Part shown: one piece after another, positions 34,098 to 45,800 of the stretch
Layout of the letters: each line of letters starts with the position of its first letter
Numbering within the stretch: position 1 is the stretch's first letter
Assembly (NCBI RefSeq): GCF_037975245.1
Contig: NC_092580.1
Location: 16,256,001 to 16,320,000, forward strand
DNA from: Apostichopus japonicus
Lineage: Eukaryota; Echinodermata; Holothuroidea; Aspidochirotida; Stichopodidae
DNA length: 64,000 nt
Reading direction: 5' to 3'
Program-made: the position numbers and the translations under genes
Notes under the pieces: generated by a model
What the model was told of the DNA's origin: nothing
The model's input: only the letters and a program-made list of their open reading frames with translations
Databases searched by the model: none

Positions 34098-35531
34098 GAA
34101 AATCGTAATGAGTTGGAAAATCAAGAACAGTGAAAAAACTTCCAGCCTCCACCGGGATTTGAACCCGGGCCTTCCTTCCGATATATATATATATATATAT
34201 ATATATATTCCTTAAAAAACACATAGAATCTTAAAGCATCAAAACGCAAACATATTAGACCAAATGTAAGACAATACTGTTCAGGAGTTAATCCTCGTGT
34301 ACCGACGTATAAGTTACAATATGCTTTCGAAGTGATAAACGGTGACTTCTCTTATATCTTTAACCTCTTCTTTCGTATACAGATAACCATAAGTGGCCAA
34401 AGTGCAGGAGCTCAATCTGTCGGCGTCCATCTTGTTTCCGAAGAAAGCAGAGATCTTTTCGATCAAGCCCTGATGTTTAGCAATCCTTATTCGCTTCCTT
34501 TCAAGTTGCTGGATGATGGTATCGCTCTTGGTAAGGGTGTCGCTAACCTCATCGGTTGTCCGGATGTGTTCGACTTGGACTGCTGGCGCGCCGTGTCGGC
34601 TGAGGATCTCCTGGCCGCTTCCCGACAGGCGACGAGTATTATTTACAACCCAAATGAAATTCTGCAAATCTTTGAACCATGGAGTCCTGCCGTGGGGCCG
34701 TACACTGAACTTCCTGAAGAAGTGATGATAGTTAATCAACAGGGTGCTGCGCAGAAGAAACCGACAATGCTCGGTATCGTGAGAGAGGAAGGATGGCCTT
34801 ATATTACTGGGATCTTCAGAAACGAGCTCGGGAATCTGCAATATCGTCTTTTCTTAAAGGCGATTATTCCTCCGTATTATAGAGAGTTAATTAACCTGTA
34901 TCCAGCAGATAACACACGAGATGCTGACCAGAGGAACATCCTCTCGGATACCTGTACAGACTACATCTTCTATTGTCCTTCCATTAACATATCTCTCTCT
35001 ATGAGCGATCACGGCTATGATAATTTCTATTTCTACGTCCTCAATTCCGCATGGTCGTTCGAAGAAGAATGGACAGAAAAATACAAAGATTGCTGGGGGC
35101 ACGTGTGTCACGGTGGTGACTTACCTTACATATTCCGCACAGGACCCCTTGGTAACGTATCTTACTCCCCCGGTGAAACGGAAATGATGAACCACATGAC
35201 AGCGTACATCAGCAACTTCTTACATACAGGTGACCCTAACATCCCAGGTACGCCAGAGCTAGCTGAGAGGATCGCAAATTTGGAAGGTAGACATCCATTC
35301 TGGCCTAGAATGAGGGCAAAGGCAGGACATTACTACGCTATGTATTACAACGACTGTGGTGGAAATTCGGTACTTAGTAACTACAGGAAAGAATATTGTG
35401 ATGTGTTTAATGAGATTGGATACTACTATGTGCCTCGTTTAAATTCAATAGATGTTGAGATGTCCGAAGAAGAAATTCACGAGCTCGTAAACCTTAGTCA
35501 GGGGAAGAGTTCGGTTGATTGTAATTGTTAG
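32267..35531 (+). CDS. Secreted cholinesterase/carboxylesterase-family protein, paralogue 1, four exons, 596 aa
   Basis: Type-B carboxylesterase (alpha/beta hydrolase, COesterase family) predicted to hydrolyse an ester; substrate unknown. Exons 32267-32575, 33442-33625, 33852-34000, 34383-35531 (stop TAG), GT-AG with consistent phases. A hydrophobic signal peptide (residues ~4-25, then QLG) indicates secretion. Family motifs: FLGIPFAQPPVGDLRLREP; EDCLYLNLWVP; FMHGGNF in place of the usual HGGGF oxyanion loop; NYRT-E-AFGWLF where the family normally has NYRLG.FGFL; nucleophile Ser221 in GQSAG; acid Glu350 in REEG; His457 in CHGGDLPYIF, equivalent to the acetylcholinesterase HGYEIEF site. Length is normal and the triad complete, so it is probably active. 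No membrane anchor or tetramerisation tail. The nearest family type by feel is the 'cAMP-regulated D2/crystal protein-like' esterases. Esterase 2 at 36828 is a tandem duplicate. ATG 32267 was chosen; a second Met lies three codons on. Confidence 0.9.
34060..34206 (-). repeat. tRNA-like box B fragment between two (TA)n runs
   Basis: In intron 3 of esterase 1, two TA microsatellites flank about 90 bp. On the minus strand this reads GGCCCGGGTTCAAATCCCGG then TGGAGGCTGGAAG. GGTTCAAATCC fits the T-arm/box B of a tRNA, but no box A, acceptor stem or anticodon arm is present. It is best read as the tail of a tRNA-derived SINE or a truncated tRNA relic. Confidence 0.45.
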
Positions 35532-36827
35532 AAATATTGTTTTTGCATTGTTTACCTTAGTCGGTGTATATATATCGTCGAAAAGCAGTTCTATTGTTAC
35601 TTTAAAGCGGGCTGTTGAGTTCAATTCTTGTGTATTAAATACGCTACAGTGATTCTAACTGTGACTGTGCGCGTAATATTAGAAATTACGCAACGCATTT
35701 CAATACAGTTTCGAATATAATCGGCAATATTTTCGCCAATTTACGTTTCTTGGTTGCAATCATTCCAAACGGTATATCTATATAAGCAAAGCAATGAAAG
35801 ATGTATGAAACAGTTGGTAAAGATAAGAAAACCAACGAGATTATAATATATACCTTGTTCAACTTTTGGATTACATGTCTTTTCCTGAAATCACTTCTAA
35901 TTTTGATCATTAATAGAGCTATTGGTGATTACCTGCTATGTACTTTTGCGTGGTTAAAGTTTGGAAATTTCATGTTCAGGTTGGATGTAAATGTTGCTTA
36001 GGTCAACGTTCCTTGCGTAATAAATAATGAGTATATATATTCACAAAATTACGAAAGAATTTAAATAAATAACAAAGGGGTAAACAAATAATCGCACTGT
36101 TTTGTACTGGTCTGAGAGCATAATCGTTTGGAACTTTGTGTAATTATATTTATAGACCAAAACATGAATTTCTCTTTCATCATTAGTATATATATATAGT
36201 ATATTATTGTTTACCTTACTGTGCTATACAGTGCCTTATTTAGCACTATTAATAACACCGCAGTACATGCACTTCATCCGTTCATATCAAATCGCCAAGA
36301 ATCAGTCTTTGTTAAGTATATGGAATAATAAGTCTCATAAAACATTCCATACATGTATGGCAGACGTGGAATGAGGAGCGTGGTATCACGTTCGCTGACA
36401 AATGTGAAAGATCTATACGTCCCTCGTCCCCCTCCCCCTCCTCTTACTTCCCCTTCCCTTATCCGTTCACGGTCATGCATGTATACTCTTACCATGTCTT
36501 TGCTGTGTAAGGACATCTCTGATTAACTTCAAATGTATAAAAATTTCCCTCCCACTATAAAGACTCCTTGTCGAGCCCGTGACCTAATTGTATATGATAA
36601 CACTAGTTAAATTAAGATAACACACGTTGTAGTCCTACTGGGATTTTGTTTTGCTTTTTGTAACCTTTATTTGGTGAGTGTCCAAAAGTTAAGAAAGTAG
36701 CAGGATAAATATGACCATTGAGCCTTAATTGAGTGTCATATTAGTGGACCTGCCAAGTGACTCGTGCCATTGACATTATGTACACCGTAATGAAAGCATC
36801 GTTGTGGTAGGTGTTATAACAACGATC
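35532..36827. other. Spacer between the tandem esterase genes
   Basis: About 1.3 kb with the 3' end of esterase 1 and the promoter of esterase 2. Candidate polyadenylation signals are ATTAAA at 35634-35639 and AATAAA at 36019-36024. No coding exon or mobile-element border was recognised. Confidence 0.6.
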
Positions 36828-39800
36828 ATGGATTTTCAACGCGCAATAGTTTGCGCTCTTTGCTTGGTAACCACGTCAGTGGTGCACGCACAGCTGGGCG
36901 CTGATATCACAATCAATACAACCCTTGGAAGAATGCGTGGAATTGACGAGGGTTACTCATACGCGTTTCTAGGCGTACCGTTTGCAAAACCACCAGTGGG
37001 TCATCTACGCCTTAGAGACCCTCAACCCCTTGATCCATGGGATGATATATATGAAGCTAACGAAAAGTCGCCAGGATGTATGCAAGTATGCGTGCAACCA
37101 CCAGATGGCTGCCCGGCGTCGGTAAGAATTGATATATTTTGTATGTGGCCTTCAAGAAATTCAACATTCTTAAGGTTCTCCATTTTTTTTAAAAAGGTGA
37201 TAACATTTTCCGTATCGTTTAGCGTCCCTTCGGGGATGGGGAGGGTAAGGGGGGAGGGGTAGAACATAGTTTGAGTTACCAGATTGTACTGAATATTATG
37301 TTTGCTAAAAAAAAATCCCATCAACTATTTTATACAGTTTTATTTATGTTTTATGTTCACATATATTTGCTAGACAATTTGCTCCGTTCACAATGGAGCC
37401 TATAACATATATACTGAACAGATGCTTTTAAGGTTTAGACCATAAGATACCTTTTCCTTCTTAATTGCCTTACAAATAAGCTGAATACATATCATAACTA
37501 TAGTAATAGGCCTATGCCCACTACAAGCCAACATTTCTCATGAAGTCCCTTTAATATCGCCTAATGGGGTGTATCCAATGACAATAAGCGAGTTCAGAGT
37601 TACGAGTGCGCATGCCCAATTCTCACTTGGGGTCAGGTCAACTGAGAATTGAATCCTCGGAAAACGTAAACAATGACAGCTTTTCATAACGATAATCGCA
37701 CTAAGAATGGGTTACTGCGACATTCGGAATTTATTTCAAGTGCATATTTCGGTGTGTTTACGACTTAAAAACGTGTATAAATTGACTGAAACTACTTCAT
37801 AATAATATTGAATATAATGGAACACAGGTCCGTATCGCACGTGAAATAGTTAGTCTGATAAAGGCATACGAACGGGAAAAAGGAGTATATGTGACTGTAT
37901 CCTTCGTATGGGTTACGCGACCTTACGTGGTTGCGGGTGTCTTAATGCTTCGCGGAAGTTCTAACTGATGATTTTCGGAAATGAATTTAAAATATAGCAT
38001 GGAACAAACTATTTTGCCCTTTGGTTTGTCATTATGAGCCTGAACTGTTTTTTAGAGAATATCGTAAGCAACTCGAGTCTAAAATACAAACAGTGACACT
38101 GACAGAACTGTAGATCTAAATAGGCCTACATAACCTATCCTCATACTCGTTGCTTTTACGTCCATCAACGAACACTGCATAGTAGAGGCATTGGTATCTT
38201 GTAGTTGCAACTACATGGTTTTTCATGTTAAGAAATATTAGTTCTCTTCATTTTTATGCGTGATTTAAAATAAGCTTAGTCTTATTCTTGGCATATTCCT
38301 ACTACTTATAGGGGGGTGTTATTAAAACGAATGACAATTGCGTTACACATATAACGAATGACAATATGTTGTAGGCCTACACACTAAAAAATTGCGTTGA
38401 CTAAAACGAATGAAAGTAAATGACAGCACAGACATTTGCTTCAACCGGATATCACAGTTCAGACTTTGTGGGTATATTAAAGCCACGCAAAAAAATCGGA
38501 AAATTGGGGTTTAAATCGCAAAAATTCGAGTTGACATTTTGCGACTGTGGCCGGTGTTTTCGGTAAATTCTTGAGCAAGATGTTTGACTTGTCCTGTGGG
38601 ATTTTACCCCGTGAACTTAGGGGAATTGAAAAAAAATGTTGCTGTATAAAAATTGCTTTTATTAACCCCCCCCCCGGGCAAGGGGACGGTCGCCTCCCTG
38701 GCGGAGGTTCTTTGCCCAGACTGATCATAAAGGTGGGACCTCTTCTCTCTTATCCCTCTTATATCCACTCACCACCGTCCTTCGTTGTTATTCGTTGTCA
38801 TTCGCGAATGATAATTAACCCTGTACAAAGTCAATTGTCATTCGGTCATTCGCTGTCATTCGTTTTTGTTTGTCTTCTTATACGGTGGGTTCAATTTGTT
38901 CGAAAAAATAAATAAAAACAGGGGCGGATCCAGGGGGGGGGGCCGACCCGGCCCCGGCCCCCCCCTTTTTGGAAATCAGTTGCGTTTTTTTATGTGGGAG
39001 TAATTCCTAATAGGCATAACTTGGTGAAAGAAAAGCCTAATATATATCCAGCTGCTCTTCCGTGAAACGCGATCGTTTTTATTCCAAATTTGAAACCAAG
39101 ACAATTATCAGGCCTACGCGACATCACGTATTAATTAGATACGGCTCAGTACTATAGTGCTGACTATTACTGTCAGGGAAAATCAATGCACAGTTAGCAA
39201 GTATATCATAATTATCTGAATGAAAGGGGGGGGGGGGGTGTAGGCGGTTTTACACTATCTAACTCAACGTAGTCGCCAAGAACCTGAAGTATTTTTAAGG
39301 GAGGGCCCGAGGAACATGAACTTATAGCATGCTCCTCGTGGTGAAACATAATTGCACCTATTAGGTGAATTGAGTGTACTGTTAATAGTAGGAGAGACTA
39401 GTGTAGGTTCTTATGGCCAACTAGACCGGTTTCTGCTTTCGAACTTTATAGGAGGAGCTTCATCAGTAGTAGCCTGCCTGGGCGTCTCGTTCTCAAAATG
39501 CATCTATTTTCTGTGCACGAGTTTTTATGGACTCATACTGCAGCTATAAGAGCATCTAAAAGAGCTTCGTGTGAACCTTGAGAGTCAGCTGATTCTTCGT
39601 TAGTATGAAACCTTGAGTTAACAAGTAAATCTTTGAGATTTTGGGCCCTTTTGTAGACTAGAATCGGTTCTTTTGGAAACAGTTTGGATAATTCCGCGGG
39701 TTGCGAGATTAAGTGCCAATGCTTCAAAAGTGCATTTTTCAAATGCGTGGTTTTGATATGGGGTGTATAGGTAAGCTTGAACACCAGTGGTGGTTCCTTT

Positions 39801-42800
39801 GGTTTAGGTTTGGTAGTCAGGTATTGCCCACGGTTTTCAAATTTTATGCCTTTCGTGGCTGAGGCAATTTCCTCTTTCTTATAGTTACGGAGTAACAGTT
39901 TCTCTGTGAACGCATTCTTTTTCTGTAAGAAATCAGTCTCATTGTTACAGAGACGTGCGTATCGTAAGACTTTCCCTTTAATGAAGCCTTCAAAAGTGGC
40001 AAGTGGGTGTGCAGAGTTTCTGTTGAGGTATTGGAAGGTTTCCGTGGGTTTGGTGTAGACTTTGGTGTCTAATAACCCATTGGTTTCAAACCTTGGACCT
40101 TTGAAGATTTTCAAATCTAGGTATGTTACCTCGGTGTGTGATATTTATACCGTAAACTTTAAGAAGCGGTGAATTTCATTCAAACTGTTTACTAGTTGTT
40201 CAAGTTCCTGAGGTGAACCGTCGTAAAGCAACAGAATTTCATCTCTATATAGCATGGCGCAACCGATCTTTTGTAGATAGAATCAGGCGCGTAGCCAGGG
40301 GGGGGGGGGGGCGAAGGGGGCAGCGGCTCCCCCCCTTGAGCATATGTTTAAAAAAATGTTTTAATGTTTTTATGATATCGCTAGTAATTTCAAAAGAGAA
40401 AATGCTAAAATGCAACTTACAAGGCCTGGGAATTGCCATTTCCAGCGATCTGGGAGGCATTTTCAACCAAAATTTTCTTGTACGCTTCGCGCCAACTCAT
40501 GGTGGCGCTACGCTTAGATAGTATGCAATGCTGTATCTACGGCTCTGAAATTTTTTTGACATTCTCGCCCCCCCCCCCTGGCAAATTCATGGCTACGAGC
40601 CTGGATAGAATTGGTTATTGAACTCGAAACAGTTTATTGTTAAAAATAAGTTCAATTAGTTTGCGCATGGATATGCAAGATATTTTATTTATTCCATATT
40701 CGCTTTTTTTCCCGCCTTTTCATAGACTTCTTGACATATATCTAATGCCTCCTCTTGGGGAGTATTGGTATACATGGCGACGACATCGAGTGTAGCAAGT
40801 ACTACTGCTTTTGGTAACGGAGTGGCTTCCAAAATTTTCAGAATGTGATTTGTGTCTTTCACATAGGTGCTTTGTTTTAATACAATAGGAAGCAAGAAAT
40901 AGTCCACAAATTCCGATATTTTTTTCGGTCGGTGATCCGTTTCCGCTTATATCGGGCCCTCCTTTAAAAATACTTCAGGTTCTTGGCGACTACGTTGCGC
41001 TAGATAGTGTAAAACCGCCTACATCACCCTTTCATTAATAAGTATATCATAATTATCTCATTGAATATATCTTGTTTTATGTTTTTCCTTGTGGTGAATC
41101 TGGTGTCATAATTTTCGCGCAAAAGAAAAACGAATCGACACAATAATAGTGTATCCATTGTCAAGGGCGTAGGAACCGGGGGGCTGGGGGCGCCAGCCCC
41201 TCATTGAAAAATACGGGGGCGGAAGTATCATTCCGCCCCCCCCCGCTCCGCAAGTCAGAAAACCCCTTTTCCATTTCCAAATGAGAAAAAAAATCTCATT
41301 TGGAGCACCAAATTGCATCTAAGGTCAGGTGAAAATGCAAACTTATTTACAAAATGGAGTAGGTGTTGAAAGTGTGCTATATTGCACCAAATTGCATCCG
41401 AGGCCATCTGGAAAATGCAAAAAATTCCAAAGGGGAGGGGACACCCCCTCCCCTTAGACCCCTCCCACAGGCCGGCCATCAGTCTTCAGCCCCCCCCACT
41501 CAAAAGTACCTTCCTACGCCACTGTCCATTGTAGTGCTCTACATGCACTGTTGAGCGTTGTTAAATAAGTGTCTATCGAGAAAAAATATGTGCACCAAAA
41601 AAGCGTGTCTGCAACGTTTCTGGTTTTTCTAGTTTTTGGCGAAATGTTTCACCATTTTGCATCTAAGCACTCACAATTAACCAAAAATTTTCCCCTCCCC
41701 CTAGACCCCTCCCCCAGGACGCAGATCACTAAAGTGCTATCATAGGGATGTCGGCCCCCCCTTTCTCAAAATCCTGGATCCGCCCCTGAAAAATATTTAT
41801 TTTATTTGGAGAAGAACATTATAAAAAATAATAGTGGGTGGGGGGATTTCCAGGGGTTATTCCAAGGAATATTATTAATACGCTGCGATGGTGTACACTC
41901 TGCCTTTAGAAAGCACAACCTTGACTCGGCAGAAATGGCATTGTAAAATATTTCCCTGAGCCACCCAGACTCTAAATAGCTGAAGACTTTACCATCTTTA
42001 TAGTCCGTCATCAGTCTTTGCTTCAGTTCAATATTATCAATACTGGTAAAATAATGCGCAATATCAATGTACATGCAAGGCGGCCATTTTTTTCATTTCA
42101 ATTTCGCCTTCCCATGCAAGTGGTAATTCCGAAAGAGGATCGGGCATGGTCTTTCCTTCAACCCGAAGTACCGATGCGTAGTCATCTGCCTTTTCATTTC
42201 GCGCATCTGCTTTATTAAATTCAGCAATGTTCATCTGAACGGCAGCATACGCTAAAGCAACCAACTCTTCTTTCCGGCCATTCATCTTCAACTTTCGTTT
42301 CTTTAAAAATTCCTTCAGTCTGTCAACTTTCCAAAGTTTAAACTCTTCCAAACTTGTAGGAATATCCATCCCAAAGCGAAAAAACAGAGTAAATTTAGAC
42401 GTAAATTATGCGATTTCTAATGTTTACTGTAAGTGCTCATTAAGTTAACGTGGGTACGCGAGCATACAACTCTCGTTGTGACGAGAGTATTCTTATTTGA
42501 CCTCTTGACCTCCATTGCGCAATGCAAACTCTGAACTCGCTTATTGAGGTCTGACTTACACCCCTATGAGAATTGACAAAGGATGACAAAGGAATGGAAA
42601 AGAAACAGCGTATAAAGGATCACCCCCAAATGAGGGCTGTATATCTGTAATTGGTAAAAAAAAAGGACATCTAGGTCACTGCTTTGAGTCCCAATTCAGC
42701 GAGATATTTTGCTGTTCGATAGATTGTTATCTAGTTATGTAGAGGCGTTTGCAGGATTTTAAAGTTGTCCGTATGGGAAGTTGAGGGAATTATTAATTTT

Positions 42801-45800
42801 CCGAATGATTTATAGGTAGACACACGAATATTTATGGATGGCGAAAGTTGGATACAGGAGTGTGGCACTGGGAACTAGGGTGGTACACTAGTGAAACATC
42901 AATAGTGTATAGGATTTTTCCGTAAGCAAAGCCAAAAAATCAATATGGTTAACTGCGGAGTGTATAAGATACCCTGTTGCAATGTCTGTTCGAAACATTT
43001 GATTACTGAAGTTGATAAATGCACGAGTATGAGAACTGAAACTCATCAAACCCTTACCAAGCTAGCAAGGTCACTTAGTTCACACGTTTACAAGCACTTC
43101 ATATGTTTTGAGTGTATATGCATATCATTATTTCATCGGAGAGAAGATCAAAGTACAAAGCTAGATTAAAGTAGCCTACTCAGTTAATGGTATTGACAGA
43201 AGATAATTGATCTGCAGTAGTGTAATTGAGAATTTATTTTAAGCCAGATACGAGATAAAGACTTAATCACGTCATTTGTTATTCATTTATATCATTGTAT
43301 ACGCAGACACCTATATAATTAATTCTACACTTGGTCGTCCCATGGACAATTCTATGCCATGGCAGAATAAGTGTCTAGACCTTTGTCCTGAATATAATAC
43401 CTCGTAGCTTGCCACCGTTTAAGGAGAATGAGAAGGGGAAGGGAACACGCGGAAGGGAGAAGGATTGGAAAAGGGGAATGGGAAGCAGATGATACGTGAC
43501 AGGTATAAAAATGGAGCAATTGTGTACAATTTGGAGTCACGGGTTGGAAGAGTACGGTAACGCTCCCATGAATTTATACAGAACACTCTCGAAGTAAATG
43601 TTCTGCGGTTCAAGCACACGAAGTCTTTTGCAACAGTTCAATGTCTCGAGTATGAATGATATCGTTGTTGTCAAGACAACTCCGTACAATGCTATAGATG
43701 GTACGGTAGCTATGCCTTTCATGTTGTTTCATTTTCAGGACTGAAAGTAAGAATAAACTCAACAATATCGAGGGCGCTTATCTCTTTTTTTCATATAATG
43801 AACAGCTTTCTCAACTGTTATAACCGTATACATAACGATTTACCATTGTAAATCAGATGAACATCAAAACGAGAGAATTTCATATGATTCATTATAAAAT
43901 ATGTTTGTCTTCTAAACTTCCCGTATATATGTAATCAGTGATCTCACAAAAGATATACTTACTGTCACATGAGGTATGTCAAACCTTATTTATCAGGCAA
44001 GAATATGGCCAATAATATGGTTTAATGTCTTCATATCGACGCTAATCAATATTTTCTCACAAAGGAAAAAATCGTAGTTGAATCCCCTTTCGACGTGCAT
44101 GAACAAGTTAACCTAATTATTCATTGGCCACTTACCTCCTCTTTTATTCGCAAAACAGACTACATAGTTACCCAATCATAGGTTACCTGTTCGAGCATTT
44201 GGTGTTATTTCCCCTCTTTGTGTATTTATCAACTACTTTCTTTTTCCTTGACAGGTCGATGAAGATTGTTTGTACATGAATGTATGGGTTCCCAAAACAG
44301 GAAGAACAAACTATCCGACGTTAATATTTATGCACGGTGGTAACTTTCGAGATGGGTCCGGTTCAGCTCTCCTGTACGATGGCAGAATCCTGGCTAGAGA
44401 CGCTGACGCCATTATCATCAGCACCAATTACAGAACAGGTAATTAGTTTCTATGACAACCCTGTGCCAAAGGCATTTGGATGAGTAATGTTTCTTCCAGA
44501 ATTTACCTCATGAAACTCTAACACATATAAAACAAATGGAAAATAGTTTATATTTTCTAGATATGAAGTTCTATGTGATGAATCTTTGCACACGAAGGGA
44601 TGATCAGGTTATCCATTACTATCACCTTCATCTAAAGCCATACGGGACATTACATTCAAGGCGGAGTATATTGAAACCTTTCTTAAGCAATGAGGATGGT
44701 TAAGGTTAAAAGTCTTAATGCATTGTCTTATTTATTCACGACTCCTACCACCTTAGCCCAAACCATTGCAACCACCGAACTACCTCCCCTCCCACCCTCA
44801 CCCTTGTTTGGGCAAAATTGACAGGTTCAGGGGGAGGCCCCACTGCCTCCACACTTCCTCGACACCTCTGACCCACCCATTGGCACATACATCACACGCA
44901 TTGCTTTCAATGGACGGCTCACCATAAATTGACAGTCGTTTCTGAGATTCATTAGCAAACTATAGACAAGGAAAATTTCAGAACCGTCCCACAATTGTTC
45001 ATACATAGTGATGATCTCATCATCACTTGTTTATGTACTTTGTTTTCCTACAGAGGTATTTGGGTGGCTGTTTTTAGGTGATGTTTACGACTCTGGTACG
45101 AATGGCAAGGAATCGATCGCTAACCACGGACTGAAGGACCAGCAAATGGCTTTCAAATGGACAAAAGAAAACGTTGCTCTTCTAGGTGGAGATCCCAATA
45201 AGGTAAGTCATTCTAATGGGCATTCACATTGCAATCGTCCTGTAGATAACAGATACAAGCTGAAAACAAATACCATTTTATACGTAACTGGACGAAAGGT
45301 AGAGGAACAGAATCCCAGTGAGATGTAGGTAATAATTGTTCTGTTGGTAGACCTAACTGCGAGGATCAATGATTACACGTTCAATTAAACGAAGATTGAT
45401 AGTATGATTTTTTCATTGATTTTCTTCTTACCTTCAAGTACAACCTTCTCAACACTCATTACTGCCACACAGGTTGACCGACCGATGTATCATTGTCAAC
45501 TTGGTCTTTGCCGGTAAATTACCTATTTATAGGCACGAAGGGAATGTTGATAGGTTAAGAAACGTTTGTCACTCGAAAGAATCACGTTAAAGCTCTTTAA
45601 AGAGAACCCGGACACTTCCCACGGTGGCGTAGCTAGAAAGCAGGGACAAGTGTTCGTAGGACACTATTCACACAAGGCGGACACTTTAACCTAGAAATGA
45701 GTGTTCCCTAGGACACACGGACACTCATTACTGCAACACCGGTTGGTTTATTATAAAAAATAAAAAAACCTTCTCTATAGAATTCGTTATGGTCTTTAAT

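Larger units (their letters stand above)
39218..41039 (-). mobile_element. Penelope-like retroelement with inverted terminal segments and 19-bp target duplication
   Basis: The flanking direct repeat AAGTATATCATAATTATCT is at 39199-39217 and again at 41040-41058. Just inside lie ~100-bp inverted segments: TGTAGGCGGTTTTACACTAT, then CGCCAAGAACCTGAAGTATT at the left; the complements AATACTTCAGGTTCTTGGCG and ATAGTGTAAAACCGCCTACA at the right. Inverted terminal repeats and target duplications of variable length are known for Penelope-like elements. The reverse transcriptase remains are in the 39533-40907 entry. A MITE (40284-40603) has inserted into it. Confidence 0.8.
38919..41788. mobile_element. 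Candidate TIR element CAGGGGCGGATCCAGG
   Basis: CAGGGGCGGATCCAGG followed by a G run at 38919, and CCTGGATCCGCCCCTG at 41773-41788, exact 16-bp inverted ends of the hAT-MITE style. The flanks are A-rich on both sides (..ATAAAAA / AAAAATAT), so an 8-bp duplication cannot be shown. It encloses the Penelope-like element and two MITEs. The two ends might belong to separate elements. Confidence 0.5.
37566..42564 (-). mobile_element. DNA-transposon-like element with inverted ends and a SAP-domain ORF (outermost of a nest in esterase 2 intron 1)
   Basis: Left end GGGGTGTATCCAATGA then CAATAAGCGAGTTCAGAGTT. The right end, read on the minus strand, is GGGGTGTAAGTCAGACCT then the same 20 bases. Similarity continues weakly inwards (GCGCA, GGTCA). 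This gives imperfect inverted repeats of about 60 bp. An ORF with a SAP-like motif reads inwards from the right end. No target duplication could be fixed: flanks are ..TAAT and TATG... The superfamily is not recognised. Confidence 0.6.

Noticed and set aside
34314-34841. 175-codon minus-strand ORF over esterase 1 exon 4, and a similar one at 47442-47942
   Set aside because: They are antisense shadows of the well-supported esterase exon. Similarity between them follows from the similarity of the sense strands.
36804-36827. Upstream start for esterase 2 at 36804
   Set aside because: The codon is GTG. ATG at 36828 starts a clean signal peptide equivalent to that of paralogue 1.
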